From JBBRBB01 sp963830175 (lineage in GTDB: Bacteria; Bacteroidota; Bacteroidia; Chitinophagales; Chitinophagaceae), in the NCBI GenBank assembly GCA_963830175.1, contig CAWHKV010000002.1, positions 1 to 64,000 on the forward strand: a DNA stretch of 64,000 nucleotides. The letters run 5' to 3'. The translations under genes were made by a program, and so were the position numbers. The notes beneath the pieces are model-generated. The model saw only the letters and a program-made list of their open reading frames with translations, did no database searches and had not been told where the DNA came from. Shown one piece after another: positions 15,914-25,330 of this stretch; the first letter of the stretch is position 1; each line of letters begins with the position of its first letter.

Positions 15914-16792
15914 TTATTTTGTACCGGGTGTTTCGGTTGGTGCCGGTGCTTTTTCAATCAGCTCCATAAACTGGTCTAACAAAGGTGTGATAATGATTTG
16001 AGTACGCCTGTTTTTTACCCTGCCTGCTTCAGAATCATTAGAAGCTACAGGATTGTATTCGCCGCGTCCCGCTGCTGTTAAACGTTTAGGATCAACATTA
16101 AAGTTGTTTTGCAATGCCTGTACAACTGAAGATGCACGAAGGGCGCTCAGATCCCAGTTATTGCGAATGTTGGTTTTAGAAATAGGCACATTGTCTGTAT
16201 TACCTTCAACCAATACTTCAAAGTCTTTATAATCCATAATGATCTTGGCGATCTTAGATAAGGTTTCATTCGCTTTATCAGAAATTTCGTAGCTGCCTGA
16301 TTTATACAGCATATTGTCTGAAAGCGAAATGTACACAACACCTTTTAATACCTGCACATCTACATCTTTCATTTCTTCCCTGCTTAAAGAACGGGTAAGA
16401 TTGTTAGTCAGTAACATGTTAAGTGAATCACTCTTGTTCTTGGAAGCGATGAGTTGTTTAATATATGCGTTAGATGCGTTTATCTCATCTACTAATTTAG
16501 AAATGTTGGTATTACCCTGTGTGGTAGAGGTTAAACATTTATCTAATGCCGATTGCAGTGACTGTACACGCGCAAGTTCTCTTTGTAACTGATCCTGAAG
16601 ACTTGCCATTTTTACATTGGCTGATGCAAGATCGTTTTTACAAGTTTCATTTTCCTGGAAAAGTGCGCTGCTTCTTCCCTGCAGTGCATTGTAATTTTGC
16701 TCTAAAGCCTGGTATTTTTTATTGCTCACACAACTGGTGGCTGTTAAAATAACCAGTGCGCTCAGTAACAAGCGAAGGTTTGATTTCATCAT
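15914..16792 (-). CDS. OmpA family lipoprotein
   Basis: A 292-residue envelope protein. The N-terminal signal ends in the lipobox TATSC (Cys about 21). Residues about 25-135 are coiled coil (YQALEQNYNALQGRSSALFQENE...). The C-terminal OmpA domain at about 160-275 has EVLVEGNTDNVPISKTNIRNN-type peptidoglycan-binding residues and LTAAGRGEYNPVASNDSEAGRVKNRR. It probably tethers the outer membrane to peptidoglycan. A TAATTTTG element lies about 37 bases upstream. Confidence 0.92.
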   Translation of the reverse strand: MMKSNLRLLLSALVILTATSCVSNKKYQALEQNYNALQGRSSALFQENETCKNDLASANVKMASLQDQLQRELARVQSLQSALDKCLTSTTQGNTNISKLVDEINASNAYIKQLIASKNKSDSLNMLLTNNLTRSLSREEMKDVDVQVLKGVVYISLSDNMLYKSGSYEISDKANETLSKIAKIIMDYKDFEVLVEGNTDNVPISKTNIRNNWDLSALRASSVVQALQNNFNVDPKRLTAAGRGEYNPVASNDSEAGRVKNRRTQIIITPLLDQFMELIEKAPAPTETPGTK

Positions 16793-16828
16793 ACGTTATT
16801 TTTAATTATCAAAAGTGATTGATTACTA

Positions 16829-16836
16829 CAAAATTA
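16829..16836 (-). promoter_or_regulatory. -7 promoter element of the OmpA-family gene
   Basis: Minus strand TAATTTTG (TAnnTTTG). A TTG stands 22 bases further up, slightly outside the usual spacing. Confidence 0.45.
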
Positions 16837-17053
16837 CGACCAACTTTCCATTAGCGGTCAAAATACCGGTAATAAGAATGTGCGTTTTAGTCTAAAAAAA
16901 AATACTTACAAAAAATTTGGGCCCAGGCATTTTTAAATATTCCTGCTGCTTTTGGTGTTTTATTATCCTGTTTCTCTGGGGATGCCATTCCACATTTAAA
17001 TGTGACTGCATGAAATTTGAACAGCTATAGTAATTTTAAAAATTAAACATATT

Positions 17054-17830
17054 ATGCCTGAGATACCTGATCTTGAAAATTTTGCCCGAAACCTGAATAA
17101 ACATTTTAAAGGGAAAAAAGTAAAAAAATTTACACAGCACCCCGGCCGCGTTGTACCTAACAATGAAAAAGAATTGAAAAAAGCATTAGAAAAAAATACA
17201 CTTAAAAAAGTATACCGCTCAGGAAAAGAATTGAGGCTATTATTTTCTGATAAAACACTTTTGGGTTTACACCTGATGCTGCATGGCGACCTGCACATTT
17301 TTGAAAATAAAAATGATAATAAATTTACGAGGGTTGATTTTTTATTTGAAGATGGAAGCGGACTGGCTGTTACCGACTGGCAAAAGAGCGCCAACGTTCG
17401 CCTGAATCCGGAAGATAAAGAGGGTATTGATGCATTAGATAAAAAATTGAATTTCTCTTACCTTAAAAAAGGAATGCAATCTTCTGCCACTATAAAGAAT
17501 GTTTTAAGAAAACAGGAATTCATCAGGGGATTGGGGAATGCGTACACAGATGAAATATTATGGAAGGCTAAGATCAATCCCTATTCAATTGCTAAAGCGA
17601 TCCCTGAAAATAAAATAAAAGACCTTGCAAAATCTATTAAGTCAGTACTTAATCATGCTATTAAACATATCGAAAAAAATTACCCGGATAATCTTACCGG
17701 CGAGATTCGTGATTTTTTAAAAGTGCACAACACTAAGAAAGAAAAAAGTCCAGGAGGCTTTGAAATTAAAAAAGAAAAGAAGGGCGGCAGCAATACTTAT
17801 TATACTGATGAGCAGGAATTGTACATGTAA
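17054..17830 (+). CDS. Fpg/Nei-type DNA glycosylase, zinc-less finger variant
   Basis: A 258-residue base-excision repair glycosylase of the formamidopyrimidine family. MPEIPDLE keeps the catalytic Pro2 and Glu3, but the usual second Glu (PELPEVE) is Asp. RSGKEL with Lys58 matches the conserved hairpin lysine. The helix-two-turn-helix reads FIRGLGNAYTDEILWKAKINP (about 155-175). The C-terminus KKGGSNTYYTDEQELYM replaces the four-Cys zinc finger and has no Cys, resembling zinc-less finger members. Substrate range cannot be predicted. The very Lys-rich composition suits a DNA-binding protein. Confidence 0.88.
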   Translation: MPEIPDLENFARNLNKHFKGKKVKKFTQHPGRVVPNNEKELKKALEKNTLKKVYRSGKELRLLFSDKTLLGLHLMLHGDLHIFENKNDNKFTRVDFLFEDGSGLAVTDWQKSANVRLNPEDKEGIDALDKKLNFSYLKKGMQSSATIKNVLRKQEFIRGLGNAYTDEILWKAKINPYSIAKAIPENKIKDLAKSIKSVLNHAIKHIEKNYPDNLTGEIRDFLKVHNTKKEKSPGGFEIKKEKKGGSNTYYTDEQELYM

Positions 17831-17850
17831 AAAATGTTCTTGCATAAAAA

Positions 17851-17874
17851 AACATCCCCTTGAAGGAGGATGTT
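17851..17874. terminator. Bidirectional terminator between convergent genes
   Basis: aacatcc and ggatgtt arms with an inner cc/gg pair, flanked by A on the left and T on the right. It serves the glycosylase gene and probably the AhpD-like gene. Confidence 0.7.
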
Positions 17875-17896
17875 TATTGTAATCTATTAATATTTA

Positions 17897-18478
17897 TTAC
17901 GCTACTTCCGCGCTATCCCAAGCACGGCTTTTAAACATTTCATCTACCTCGGTACCGAATACATGGTTGCTGTAATTACTAAGTGTTTTAACAGCAATAG
18001 CTAAAATTATTTCCAGCACTTTTCGTTCATCATATCCTGCTTCAAAAAATACTTCTGTTGCTTCTTTAGTTGGTCTTCCCCTTGTTTGAAATACTTCTTT
18101 TGTAAAGCTTGATAGTGCTTGTAATTTACTGTCTGGTATCTCTTCTCCGTTACGAATGGCATTGGTTACATCTTCTGGAACATTGCTCATTTTATCTGCT
18201 ATTACACTATGTGCTGCCATGCAGTAATCACACCCGTTTTCGTAACTGATGCTTAAAAACACAACCTCCTGTTCAACAGGTGTAAACCCACTTTCTTTCC
18301 TGAACACATCATAGCCGTGTAAATAGGTTTCTAATACACCAGGTGAATTGATCATGTTGGCGTACATATTTGGCACCTGACCATTTTTCTTAATTACATC
18401 TTCCAGAATAGGCTTTGATCGCGTATTGGCAGCTGCTATTTCTACAGGCTTTAATGTCATCTTGTAATTATCATTCAT
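17897..18478 (-). CDS. Carboxymuconolactone decarboxylase/AhpD-like protein
   Basis: A 193-residue helical protein of the AhpD-like superfamily. The motif ENGCDYCMAAH has the redox pair Cys83/Cys86 and His90 typical of alkylhydroperoxidase-type members rather than the decarboxylases. The proton-relay Glu (E80) is also present. It probably reduces peroxides or serves as a thiol oxidoreductase. It is followed downstream on the same strand by nothing and preceded by two SDR genes, with about 95 bases to the nearer one, so co-transcription is possible. Confidence 0.9.
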   Translation of the reverse strand: MNDNYKMTLKPVEIAAANTRSKPILEDVIKKNGQVPNMYANMINSPGVLETYLHGYDVFRKESGFTPVEQEVVFLSISYENGCDYCMAAHSVIADKMSNVPEDVTNAIRNGEEIPDSKLQALSSFTKEVFQTRGRPTKEATEVFFEAGYDERKVLEIILAIAVKTLSNYSNHVFGTEVDEMFKSRAWDSAEVA

Positions 18479-18572
18479 AATTATTTTCCTTTCTTTTATA
18501 TTTTATTATAAATCATTATAGCTAACAGTATAACCAACTTAATGTGTTATTGTTTACATAGTATTGTTAATA

Positions 18573-19289
18573 CTAAGGATTGGTTGAGAAAACAGAAGCT
18601 TCTTTTACAAATATGCGTGGGTGTAATTTTAGCTGTGCAACAATTAGTTCTGCAAAATCTTCCGGGTGCATTACTTTTTCTGGGTCACCGGTTATCAGGT
18701 TGGCACTTTCGGCAAGATCGGTAACAATAGTGCTTGGTGCAAGAGCGGTAACGCGAATATTGTGTTTACGTACTTCCTGCATCAGGCTTTCGCTTAAACC
18801 AAATACGCCGAATTTTGAAGCGCTGTATGCACTTGTGCCGGCTGCTCCGTTTTTACCGGCAGTCGATGAAATGTTAATAATATCCCCGCTCTTTCTTTCT
18901 ATCATTTGGGGCAGTACAGCCCGCGTAGTATAATACACACCAAATAAATTCACCTGCACCTGCTTAATCCAATCCTGCGGATCTAGCTCGAGAAATTTCG
19001 CAAAGGTTCCGGTACCCGCATTGTTTATTAAAATATCTATATAGCCTAATTGATCTGTTATTGATTTAACCGCCGCATTTATTTCTTCCATATTGCTGAC
19101 ATCGGCTGTTGCAATAGCTGTATTAGATCCTGTGGCTTTAATTTGTTCAGCCACTTGCTCCAAGTCTTTTGCAGTGCGGGATATTATACCTACATGTACA
19201 CCCTCATTCGCAAGTGCAAGTGCTACAGCTTTTCCTATTCCTTTACCAGCACCTGTAACCAGTGCTATTTTTCCATTTAGTGATTGCAT
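18573..19289 (-). CDS. SDR family oxidoreductase (3-oxoacyl-ACP reductase-like)
   Basis: A 238-residue classical short-chain dehydrogenase. TGAGKGIGKA (about 12-21) is the cofactor Rossmann motif, NNAGTG (about 89-94) and the catalytic ISS...YSASK set (Ser about 141, Tyr about 155, Lys about 159) are intact. The absence of an acidic residue after the second strand and SRT there suggests NADPH. It resembles FabG-like enzymes, but many such paralogues act on other substrates. It ends 25 bases after the next upstream SDR gene starts the pair, so the two are probably one operon. Confidence 0.9.
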   Translation of the reverse strand: MQSLNGKIALVTGAGKGIGKAVALALANEGVHVGIISRTAKDLEQVAEQIKATGSNTAIATADVSNMEEINAAVKSITDQLGYIDILINNAGTGTFAKFLELDPQDWIKQVQVNLFGVYYTTRAVLPQMIERKSGDIINISSTAGKNGAAGTSAYSASKFGVFGLSESLMQEVRKHNIRVTALAPSTIVTDLAESANLITGDPEKVMHPEDFAELIVAQLKLHPRIFVKEASVFSTNP

Positions 19290-19314
19290 AACCTATTAAT
19301 TATTTTATTGAATA

Positions 19315-20148
19315 TTATTGATCATAATCTGCTGAAATACTCAGCGCTTCCCATTTATCAAAATCATCCTGCATCAATTTAATTTTTGCTCTTCCTCTTT
19401 GCATGGCAATTTTTCCCAGCAATAAACGCAATGGTGGATTTTTTTCTTCTATTATTTGCAACACGGCCTTAGATCCTTTAACCGGGTCGCCGGGCTGGTT
19501 TCCGCTGTAACCGGTGATGGTTTTTTTAGATAGATGTGCAGTGGTTTCGTAACCCTCCACAGTATTGGCAGATTGTTGTAAGGATGCGCCAGCCCATAAC
19601 GTACGGAAAGGCCCAGGTTCTACAAGTGTTACATGAATATTAAAGGGTTCCAATTCTAATTTTAATGCTTCGCTCATCCCCTCTAATGCAAACTTGCTGG
19701 CATTATAGAGCCCAACTCCGGGGGTTGCGAGTAAGCCTGCAATGGAAGAAAATTGAATGATGTGCCCGCTGCCTTGTTTACGCATATATGGTATTGCAGC
19801 CTGTGTAACTGCTAACGCGCCGAAAAAGTTTGTTTCCATTTGTTGCCGTGCCTCTTCTATAGACACTTCTTCTATAGCGCCCATTAAACCATAACCTGCA
19901 TTATTGATTACCACGTCTAGCCGGCCAAACTTTTCAACCACTTCTTTAATGGTTGTAAAAACACGATCATGATTATTTACATCGAGTAAATACCCAAATG
20001 TTTTGCCCGGCTTAAGATTATTTATTTCCTCAAGTTGCTCCTTCTTTCTAACAGTGCCAGCTACAGTATAACCAGCTTCTGCAGCCTGCTGTAAAAGTTC
20101 TTTGCCAAATCCAGATGAAACGCCTGTGATGAATATAACTTTCTGCAT
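19315..20148 (-). CDS. SDR family oxidoreductase
   Basis: A 277-residue short-chain dehydrogenase of the type annotated as oxidoreductase with a TGVSSGFGKEL cofactor motif (about 8-18). NNAGYG (about 85-90), FSSIAG and the catalytic YNASK (about 148-152) are present. EPGPFRT and LWAGASLQQS near residue 190 are usual in this subgroup, which acts on unknown carbonyls. It is first of the two SDR genes on the minus strand, 25 bases from the second. Confidence 0.9.
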   Translation of the reverse strand: MQKVIFITGVSSGFGKELLQQAAEAGYTVAGTVRKKEQLEEINNLKPGKTFGYLLDVNNHDRVFTTIKEVVEKFGRLDVVINNAGYGLMGAIEEVSIEEARQQMETNFFGALAVTQAAIPYMRKQGSGHIIQFSSIAGLLATPGVGLYNASKFALEGMSEALKLELEPFNIHVTLVEPGPFRTLWAGASLQQSANTVEGYETTAHLSKKTITGYSGNQPGDPVKGSKAVLQIIEEKNPPLRLLLGKIAMQRGRAKIKLMQDDFDKWEALSISADYDQ

Positions 20149-20362
20149 AAAATGTATTATAGTTACTAAAAGTAACCAAAGGTAAAGAATTTAAATTAAG
20201 GAAGGATGTTAAGGATATTGTTAAGGCAAAATAAAACTCATATAGTCTCCTGCCTGTACTAAATCATTCAATTTTAAATGCTTAGATTTCCTAAGTTAGA
20301 TTATGCAAATTTTAGGGGAATAATTTGTAATTTTCTTAGTTCAATTGCTTAAAAACACAAGT

Positions 20363-21643
20363 ATGAAAACTATACTCTCCATTCTTAGCCTGGGTTTAAT
20401 TATGAACGTTTCTTCGGCACAGGTACTTAAAACTTTGGGTGACAGGGCGAAACAAAAATTAGAAAGCCGTGCAGGCGATAAAATGGATAAAACAATAGAT
20501 GATGCTATTGACGGTGAAAAGAAAACACCCGGTGATAAAGATATAGCTAGTAATGAGGATGCGACGATTTCTGAAAATTCTACCACCACAGATTCGAAAA
20601 GTGCAGCCCCCGAAACCATGAAAGCTTATTCAAAATATGATTTTGTTCAGGGCGAAAAACTAATTGCATTTGAAGATTTTAGTGATGCCGCCATTGGTGA
20701 TTTTCCTGCACGGTGGAATACCAACGGGTCTGCAGAAATAGTTTCAATTAATAAGCGTCAGGGAAAATGGCTGAAGATAAATAATGGAGGATATTTCTTT
20801 CCGGAATTCATCTCTAACATTCCCGATAACAGTACCCTTGAATTTGACCTTGGAGTGAATAATGATTTCAGGTGGGCTAACAGCACTTTTGATATTTACC
20901 TAACACACCTACAGGATAGGGAAGATTTTACCAACCAGAATAACGACCACCGGTTGGTTATGCTAATGCACCCCATGACAGGGAAGGATAGTAAAGGTGG
21001 CGTGCAATTTAGTTCAGAGTATGGACCAACAACCATTGCAAATAGTGCAAATGCCACCCGGTGGGATAATACCCAAAACCTTTTTGCACACGTATCTATT
21101 TGGCGGCAGGGCACACGACTGCGTATGTATGTTAATGGGGAAAAAATGTTTGATCTTCCCAAGGCATTTGTTCAGGGTAATTCATATAATGCAGTATTGT
21201 TTAACGTAAGTCATTTATCTGATGGCGATGAAAATTATTACCTGTTAAGTAACGTACGTATGGCTGAAGGTGCACCCGATACACGCAACAAACTTATTAC
21301 GGAAGGAAAGTTTGTTACCACCGGTATTACATTCGATGTTAACAGCGATAAACTAAAAGCTGAGTCGTATGGGGTTTTAAAAGAAATTGCAACTGCACTA
21401 AATGAAAACAATGGCGTTAAAATAAAAATTATCGGGCATACAGATAATGATGGAAGTGACGCCGCAAACCTGGATCTCTCTAAACGCCGTGCTGCTGCTG
21501 TTAAAGCTGCTTTGACTGAAGAATTTAAAATTGATGCTTCGCGTATGGAAACAGATGGCAAAGGAGAATCTACACCTGTAGCAGAAAATTCTACTGCGGC
21601 AGGCAAAGCGCAAAACAGGCGGGTGGAATTTATTAAATTATAG
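20363..21643 (+). CDS. OmpA family protein with a lectin-like middle region
   Basis: A 426-residue exported protein. The start at 20363 (MKTILSILSLGLIMNVSSAQ) gives a clean signal peptide; the frame is also open from a TTG at 20345. An acidic linker follows. Residues about 95-285 have the composition of a jelly-roll or LamG-like domain (IAFEDFSDAAIGDFPARWNT, NSTLEFDLGV, GTRLRMYVNGEKMF). Residues about 305-425 form the OmpA domain with KIIGHTDNDGSDAANLDLSKRR and NRRVEFI. It probably links peptidoglycan to a surface or periplasmic ligand. Confidence 0.88.
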   Translation: MKTILSILSLGLIMNVSSAQVLKTLGDRAKQKLESRAGDKMDKTIDDAIDGEKKTPGDKDIASNEDATISENSTTTDSKSAAPETMKAYSKYDFVQGEKLIAFEDFSDAAIGDFPARWNTNGSAEIVSINKRQGKWLKINNGGYFFPEFISNIPDNSTLEFDLGVNNDFRWANSTFDIYLTHLQDREDFTNQNNDHRLVMLMHPMTGKDSKGGVQFSSEYGPTTIANSANATRWDNTQNLFAHVSIWRQGTRLRMYVNGEKMFDLPKAFVQGNSYNAVLFNVSHLSDGDENYYLLSNVRMAEGAPDTRNKLITEGKFVTTGITFDVNSDKLKAESYGVLKEIATALNENNGVKIKIIGHTDNDGSDAANLDLSKRRAAAVKAALTEEFKIDASRMETDGKGESTPVAENSTAAGKAQNRRVEFIKL

Positions 21644-21664
21644 TACGGTTAGTAGTATTTATAA

Positions 21665-21692
21665 AAAACTCCGGGAATCCCCGGAGTTTTAT
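21665..21692. terminator. Strong rho-independent terminator
   Basis: aaaactccggg, a three-base loop and ccccggagtttt form a GC-rich stem flanked by A and T runs between two convergent genes. It probably acts in both directions. Confidence 0.85.
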
Positions 21693-21705
21693 TTTTGTAC
21701 AATTC

Positions 21706-22389
21706 TTATTTTTTATTCAGTAATGCGAGTAATTCTTTTGCCGCCTCTTCTGACGATGCCGGGTTTTGACCGGTTATTAATAATCCATCTTTTACTACAT
21801 GAGACGACCAATCTGCGCCCTTTGTATAAATGCCTCCCTTATTTTTTAATTCATCTTCTAATAAAAATGGAACGATATCAGTAAGTTTTACCGCTTCTTC
21901 TTCTGTATTAGTGAACCCTGTAATTTTTTTACCTTTCACAATAGGCTCACCATTTTTATCTTTTGCATGTATCAGTGCTGCAGGAGCGTGGCATATAGCC
22001 GCAACGGGTTTATCGTTTTGTAAAAATTGCTCAATAAGGTTTATGGAATGCTGGTCTTTATTAAGGTCCCACATAGGTCCATGGCCGCCAGGATAAAATA
22101 CACCATCAAAATCGGCTGCAGAAACTTCAGATAATTTTTTAGTATGTGCAACCTTCGTTTGCAATTCCTTATCCTCAAAATATTTTTTTGAGGCGGGTGT
22201 TTGTGCATCAGGTTGTGTACTTTTTGGGTCAATGGGCGGCTGCCCGCCTTTTGGTGATGCTACGGTAATATTAGCACCTGCCTCACTTAATACATAGTAA
22301 GGAGCTGCAAATTCTTCTACCCAAAATCCTGTTTTTTCTCCTGTATTTCCTAATTCGCTGTGCGATGTTAATACCATTAAAATATTCAT
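21706..22389 (-). CDS. DJ-1/PfpI family protein (Hsp31-like)
   Basis: A 227-residue class I glutamine amidotransferase-like protein. The nucleophile elbow AAICHAPAAL (Cys about 134) and the Glu in TGFWVEEFAAPYY (about 21-33) match the Hsp31/glyoxalase III group. PGGHGPMWDL and GIYTKGADW are also characteristic. Members detoxify methylglyoxal or act as chaperones or deglycases. It is monocistronic between two convergent or divergent neighbours. Confidence 0.9.
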   Translation of the reverse strand: MNILMVLTSHSELGNTGEKTGFWVEEFAAPYYVLSEAGANITVASPKGGQPPIDPKSTQPDAQTPASKKYFEDKELQTKVAHTKKLSEVSAADFDGVFYPGGHGPMWDLNKDQHSINLIEQFLQNDKPVAAICHAPAALIHAKDKNGEPIVKGKKITGFTNTEEEAVKLTDIVPFLLEDELKNKGGIYTKGADWSSHVVKDGLLITGQNPASSEEAAKELLALLNKK

Positions 22390-22562
22390 GTGTCTGTTTT
22401 TAGGTTATAAAATACCAACAGGTATAATTTTTAAATATTATTTGATGGTTTATGCTTAATATACTTAAACTACTATTAATGGATCTTGATGATAATACTT
22501 AGAATCTAAATCATCCATTTAGTGATTACGGATTAAATGAATAATATTTAAAAATCTAGTGT

Positions 22563-25298
22563 ATGAATACATCTGATAAAAACAATATGCCTGCTTCCGA
22601 ATTTTCTAACTCTTTTAATAATTATTATTGTCCTATGCGTTGCGAGGGTGATAAAACCTACGATAAGCCGGGTAATTGCCCGGTTTGTGGTATGCACCTC
22701 GTTAATGATGCATCTACGGAAACCTCGCATAAGCATCACGAAGAAAAAAATGAAGGCAGCAGCGGAGATTATTATTGCCCCATGAAATGCGAGGGCGATA
22801 AAACCTACGATAAGCCGGGTAATTGCCCGGTGTGTGGTATGCACCTCGTTAATGATGCATCTACGAAAACCTCGCATAAGCATCACGATGAAAAAAATGA
22901 AGGCAGCAGCGGAAATTATTATTGCCCCATGAAATGCGAGGGTGATAAAACGTACGATAAACCGGGAAGATGTCCCGTTTGTAATATGAACCTTGTTAAT
23001 GACACGAAAGACAACAAAGAAGATGATCAATCTCAAAATCACAAGCATAAAACTAAGGGTGGGGAAACAAAGGGAAATTATTACTGTCCTATGCGTTGCG
23101 AAGGGGATACGACTTACGACAAACCGGGAGATTGCCCCGTATGTGGAATGCACCTGGTAAAATCTGCAGCATTGGTACCCAATACAGGTAAGTTCACATG
23201 CCCCATGCATCCCGAAATTGTAAGGGACCAACCAGGCTCCTGCCCCATTTGTGGCATGGACCTGGTACCCATGCATGTGGATGATGACGAAGAAAATAAA
23301 ACCTACATGAAGCTGCGAAAAAAGTTTATAGTCGCGGTGGCTTTTACACTTCCCATTTTTATTATCTCAATGTCAGAAATGATTCCTGGCGCACCCCTTA
23401 CGAAAATTTTTCACCAGGAAGTTTGGAACTGGATTCAATTTTTTCTTTCGCTGCCCGTGATTTTCTACGCCACCTGGATGTTTTTTACAAGGGCTTACAA
23501 TTCAATCAGAACATGGAACCTCAACATGTTTACACTCATAGGTATTGGAACATCAGTCGCTTTTTTGTTCAGCGTTGTTGCCATGTTGGTGCCAGGAATT
23601 TTCCCGGATCAATTTAAAACACACAGTGGTACGGTGTTCGTTTATTTTGAAGCAAGCACGGTTATTCTAACACTTATATTATTAGGCCAGTTACTCGAAG
23701 CAAGGGCGCATAACCGCACCAGTGGTGCTATCAAAGCATTGCTAACCTTAGTTCCTAAAGAAGCCACCTTGGTAACTAATGGCGAAGAGAAAGTAATTGC
23801 TATTGATTCCATCGTAAGGGGCAACCATTTAAGAATACGACCCGGTGAAAAAATTCCTGTAGATGGCAGCATTATAGAAGGCGAGGGCAGTATAGATGAA
23901 TCTATGATTACCGGCGAACCTGTACCTGTTGATAAAACCAAGGGAGACAGCGTAACATCAGGAACTATAAACACCAATTCATCATTTATAATGGAAGCAG
24001 AAAAAGTGGGTGCCGAAACTTTGCTTTCACAGATCATCGCCATGGTAAATGAAGCCAGCCGTTCCAGGGCACCTATACAAAAGTTGGCAGATAAAATCTC
24101 TAAGTATTTTGTTCCCATAGTGGTTATTGTTGCTGTACTCACTTTTATTGCGTGGGTTATTTTCGGGCCTGAGCCAAGGTATGTATATGCATTTGTAAAT
24201 GCCATTGCAGTGCTCATTATTGCATGCCCGTGTGCCTTAGGTCTGGCAACCCCCATGTCAATCATGGTGGGTGTGGGGCGTGGGGCGCAGGCGGGGGTGT
24301 TAATTAAAAATGCAGAGGCACTTGAGAAAATGAATAAAATCGATACACTGATAATTGATAAAACCGGCACTATTACAGAAGGTAAGCCTAGCGTAGAAAA
24401 AATAGTTGCATGGGATGGATTTAAAGAGCATGAACTGCTAACATATATCAGTTCTGTAAACAGCCAAAGCGAGCATCCACTTGCGGCAGCAGTAGTAAAA
24501 TATGGTAAGGAAAAAGAAATCGCAATGGCTAACGTAACCGGTTTTGCTTCAGTAACCGGTAAGGGTGTTAAAGGAACTGTTGATGGTCATCAAATTGCAT
24601 TGGGAAATAAAAAGTTAATGGAAGACGGAAATACACATATCAGCGATGAGTTAGTAAAACAGGTAGGGCAGGAGCAGTCGCAGGGTAAAACCGTTTCATA
24701 CATTTCAATAGATGGCAAGCCAGCAGGATATATAACCATAACAGATAAAATAAAAGAAAGCAGTAAGGAAGCCATTAAAAACTTATTAGATAATAACATC
24801 CAGGTTTTTATGCTCACCGGGGATAATGCAAGCACAGCAAAAGCAGTGGCACAGGAGATGAACTTATCTGGATTTAAAGCCGAGTTTTTACCCGAAGACA
24901 AATTGAATGAAGTAAAACGTTTGCAGCAGGAGGGAAAAAAAGTAGCAATGGCAGGCGATGGAATAAACGATGCTCCTGCTTTAGCCCAGGCAGATGTTGG
25001 TATTAGCATGGGAACAGGAACAGATGTGGCTATAGAAAGTGCAGGTATTACTTTGGTGAAGGGAGATTTAAAAGGCATTGCTAAAGCAGAAAAATTAAGC
25101 AAAGCGGTAATGAAAAATATTAAACAAAACCTGTTTTTTGCTTTTGTGTATAATATAATTGGTGTACCTGTTGCTGCGGGGTTATTGTTTCCGTTTTTTG
25201 GAATATTATTATCACCCATGATTGCTGCTGCCGCCATGAGTGTAAGCTCGGTTTCGGTAATTGGTAATTCCCTCAGGCTGCGAGGTCTCAAATTGTAA
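22563..25298 (+). CDS. Copper-translocating P1B-type ATPase with five N-terminal Cys-rich modules
   Basis: Membrane pump that exports Cu(I) using ATP. Residues 21-47, 70-96, 119-145 and 173-199 are four YYCPM(R/K)CEGD...CPVCxM heavy-metal-binding modules, joined by His-rich linkers, and a fifth, TCPMHPEIV...CPICGMDLVPM, is at about 212-237. The core follows: MITGEPVP, CPCALGLATP in the membrane, the phosphorylation site DKTGTITEG, HP in SEHPLAAAV, GDGINDAPAL and the C-terminal MSVSSVSV. The CPC, YN and MSxSS residues place it in the copper class. At 911 residues it is longer than usual because of the repeated modules. Confidence 0.95.
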   Translation: MNTSDKNNMPASEFSNSFNNYYCPMRCEGDKTYDKPGNCPVCGMHLVNDASTETSHKHHEEKNEGSSGDYYCPMKCEGDKTYDKPGNCPVCGMHLVNDASTKTSHKHHDEKNEGSSGNYYCPMKCEGDKTYDKPGRCPVCNMNLVNDTKDNKEDDQSQNHKHKTKGGETKGNYYCPMRCEGDTTYDKPGDCPVCGMHLVKSAALVPNTGKFTCPMHPEIVRDQPGSCPICGMDLVPMHVDDDEENKTYMKLRKKFIVAVAFTLPIFIISMSEMIPGAPLTKIFHQEVWNWIQFFLSLPVIFYATWMFFTRAYNSIRTWNLNMFTLIGIGTSVAFLFSVVAMLVPGIFPDQFKTHSGTVFVYFEASTVILTLILLGQLLEARAHNRTSGAIKALLTLVPKEATLVTNGEEKVIAIDSIVRGNHLRIRPGEKIPVDGSIIEGEGSIDESMITGEPVPVDKTKGDSVTSGTINTNSSFIMEAEKVGAETLLSQIIAMVNEASRSRAPIQKLADKISKYFVPIVVIVAVLTFIAWVIFGPEPRYVYAFVNAIAVLIIACPCALGLATPMSIMVGVGRGAQAGVLIKNAEALEKMNKIDTLIIDKTGTITEGKPSVEKIVAWDGFKEHELLTYISSVNSQSEHPLAAAVVKYGKEKEIAMANVTGFASVTGKGVKGTVDGHQIALGNKKLMEDGNTHISDELVKQVGQEQSQGKTVSYISIDGKPAGYITITDKIKESSKEAIKNLLDNNIQVFMLTGDNASTAKAVAQEMNLSGFKAEFLPEDKLNEVKRLQQEGKKVAMAGDGINDAPALAQADVGISMGTGTDVAIESAGITLVKGDLKGIAKAEKLSKAVMKNIKQNLFFAFVYNIIGVPVAAGLLFPFFGILLSPMIAAAAMSVSSVSVIGNSLRLRGLKL
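22623..22916 (+). repeat. Tandem 147-bp repeat in the copper ATPase gene
   Basis: Two nearly identical in-frame units, 22623-22769 and 22770-22916, each 49 codons covering a Cys-rich module plus a His-rich linker. A third diverged unit begins at 22917. Recent unequal recombination is the simplest explanation. Confidence 0.85.
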
Positions 25299-25330
25299 GC
25301 ACTGTATTTTAAAAAAAATGGAAAGTAGAA

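Noticed and set aside
22623..22916. Possible CRISPR-like array
   Set aside because: The units are 147 bp, in frame, contiguous and encode protein modules; there are no short repeats with unique spacers.
22548..23276. 242-codon minus-strand frame with internal repeats
   Set aside because: It is the complement of the repeated Cys-rich region of the copper ATPase; its repeats mirror that array and it shows no independent family.
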